Shown piece after piece: positions 63,419-64,000 of a stretch of DNA of 64,000 nt. The notes beneath the pieces were generated by a model that was not told the origin of the DNA, did no database searches, and saw only the letters and a program-made list of their open reading frames with translations. Source of the stretch: Planctomycetota bacterium (GTDB lineage Bacteria; Planctomycetota; Phycisphaerae; Phycisphaerales; UBA1924). The position numbers and the translations under genes are program-made. How positions within the stretch are numbered: position 1 is the first letter of the stretch; the number at the start of each line of letters is the position of its first letter. The stretch spans positions 62,001 to 126,000 of the forward strand of contig JAFIFX010000002.1 in the NCBI GenBank assembly GCA_020831805.1, given 5' to 3'.

Positions 63419-64000
63419 TCACCAGAGCACGCGCGTGCGGATCGTCTCGGGGATCGCCCTGAGCCGCTCGTTGAACGCGTCGGTGTCGGAGGGATCGATG
63501 TCGATGACGACATAGCCGATCTCGCCCATCGTGCGCAGGTACTGCCCGGCGACATTGACCCCGAGATCTGCCGCGGCCTTGTGGATCTGCCCGAGCACGC
63601 CGGGCACATTGCGGTGGAAGTTGAGGATCCGGTGCGGGCGGTCCGGCGCGTCGGCTGGCTGCTCGGGCAGGTCCACCTCGGGCACATTGACCGCGCCGAT
63701 GGTCGATCCGGTGTCAATGAACCGGGCGATCTTGCCCGCCACATCCAGCGCGATCGCCCGCTGGGCCTCGACCGTGCTGCCGCCGATGTGCGGCGTGAGG
63801 ATCACATTGGGCATGCCCTGCAGCGGGCAGGTGAACGCGTCACCGGCCCGCGCCGGCTCGTCGGGGAACACATCCAGCGCGGCCCCGGCCAGCCGCCCGC
63901 TCCGCAGCGCGTCCGCCAGGGCCTGCATGTCCACCACCCCGCCGCGGGCGTTGTTGATCAGGTACGAGCCGGGCTTCATCCGGGCGATCTGCGCCGCGCC
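63419..64000 (-). CDS. serA: D-3-phosphoglycerate dehydrogenase (5' part outside window)
   Basis: The C-terminal 193 residues of a minus-strand gene that continues beyond the right edge. [53 protein letters not shown] (with the catalytic His) and the C-terminal ACT domain ([20 protein letters not shown] then [21 protein letters not shown], ending in TIRTRVLW) match the E. coli-type SerA, the first enzyme of serine synthesis, inhibited by L-serine via the ACT domain. The frame is open to the edge (codons GAAQIAR precede MKPG). The start and N-terminal domain cannot be seen. Confidence 0.93.
   Translation of the reverse strand, partial: GAAQIARMKPGSYLINNARGGVVDMQALADALRSGRLAGAALDVFPDEPARAGDAFTCPLQGMPNVILTPHIGGSTVEAQRAIALDVAGKIARFIDTGSTIGAVNVPEVDLPEQPADAPDRPHRILNFHRNVPGVLGQIHKAAADLGVNVAGQYLRTMGEIGYVVIDIDPSDTDAFNERLRAIPETIRTRVLW

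Noticed and set aside
1-64000. tRNA, rRNA, tmRNA, RNase P RNA, SRP RNA, CRISPR arrays
   Set aside because: No signature sequences for these were found by reading the intergenic regions; a covariance-model search was not possible.
1-64000. Long antisense open frames, for example 346-1569, 11873-13105, 15931-17748, 38749-41196, 47987-49714 and 55768-58251
   Set aside because: They are mirror frames of genes with clear homology, a usual effect of high G+C.

Overview
The window is a high-G+C, densely packed bacterial chromosome segment with about 60 genes on both strands. It carries no tRNA, rRNA, CRISPR array, transposase or phage gene that I could recognise. Several traits point to the Planctomycetota, most likely the class Phycisphaerae: a TPR protein fused to two RNA polymerase alpha C-terminal domains, a stand-alone prepilin-type gene, GspD/GspE without the rest of a type II secretion operon, membrane proteins ending in CxxCGYDLxG...CPxCG zinc ribbons, a BtuF-like protein without signal peptide and an E. 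coli-type SerA. This placement is inference from gene content.

Layout. 1-9.5 kb: MarC-type membrane protein (cut by the window edge), a DUF1338 dioxygenase/decarboxylase, a PilZ (c-di-GMP) protein, a PIG-L deacetylase coupled to an unknown gene, a prepilin-type protein behind two tandem palindromic boxes, and a tRNA-dihydrouridine synthase (dus) that contains a palindromic in-frame insertion and whose 3' end is duplicated 0.5 kb downstream around a zinc-ribbon gene. 9.5-18 kb: lipoprotein hydrolase, D-aminoacyl-tRNA deacylase, a 7TM-HD phosphohydrolase with PhoH, and a PhoR/PhoB-like two-component pair. 18-25.5 kb: five tandem paralogous outer-membrane porins, most with their own leader and terminator; the third has a leader that can fold into a three-way junction. 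25.5-31.3 kb: ThuA-domain protein, MscL, FmdB-like protein, phenylalanine hydroxylase, amidohydrolase and a lysine/arginine repeat histone H1-like protein. 31.8-46.4 kb: an M16 homologue lacking its zinc site, a two-domain iron-type ABC permease, GNAT, PdxA, MATE transporter, TPR-alphaCTD protein, Bfd-like and RNHCP proteins, a HAD phosphatase, a membrane-spermidine synthase fusion and AroC. 46.4-64 kb: D-lactate dehydrogenase facing a lactate permease, GspE/GspD, BtuF-like protein, CpcT/CpeT-like lipoprotein coupled to RNase R, an NDUFA9-like SDR, an ABC ATPase, lipoproteins, a zinc-less MDR protein and SerA (cut by the window edge).

How the genes work together. Most units are single genes or pairs. 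Four junctions have stop/start overlaps (4087-4090, 28012, 30280-30283, 55765-55768). The PhoBR pair is transcribed away from the porin array and is the obvious candidate regulator for it. The lactate dehydrogenase and lactate permease abut tail to tail.

Main observation. At least 15 start codons are preceded at 5-8 nt by a TANNNT -10 box (for example 4876-4881, 6446-6451, 45140-45145), so transcription should begin at or next to the start codon. The remaining genes have ordinary Shine-Dalgarno leaders or are translationally coupled. At 61.5 kb two such leaderless genes overlap head to head, each promoter lying inside or at the very edge of the other gene.
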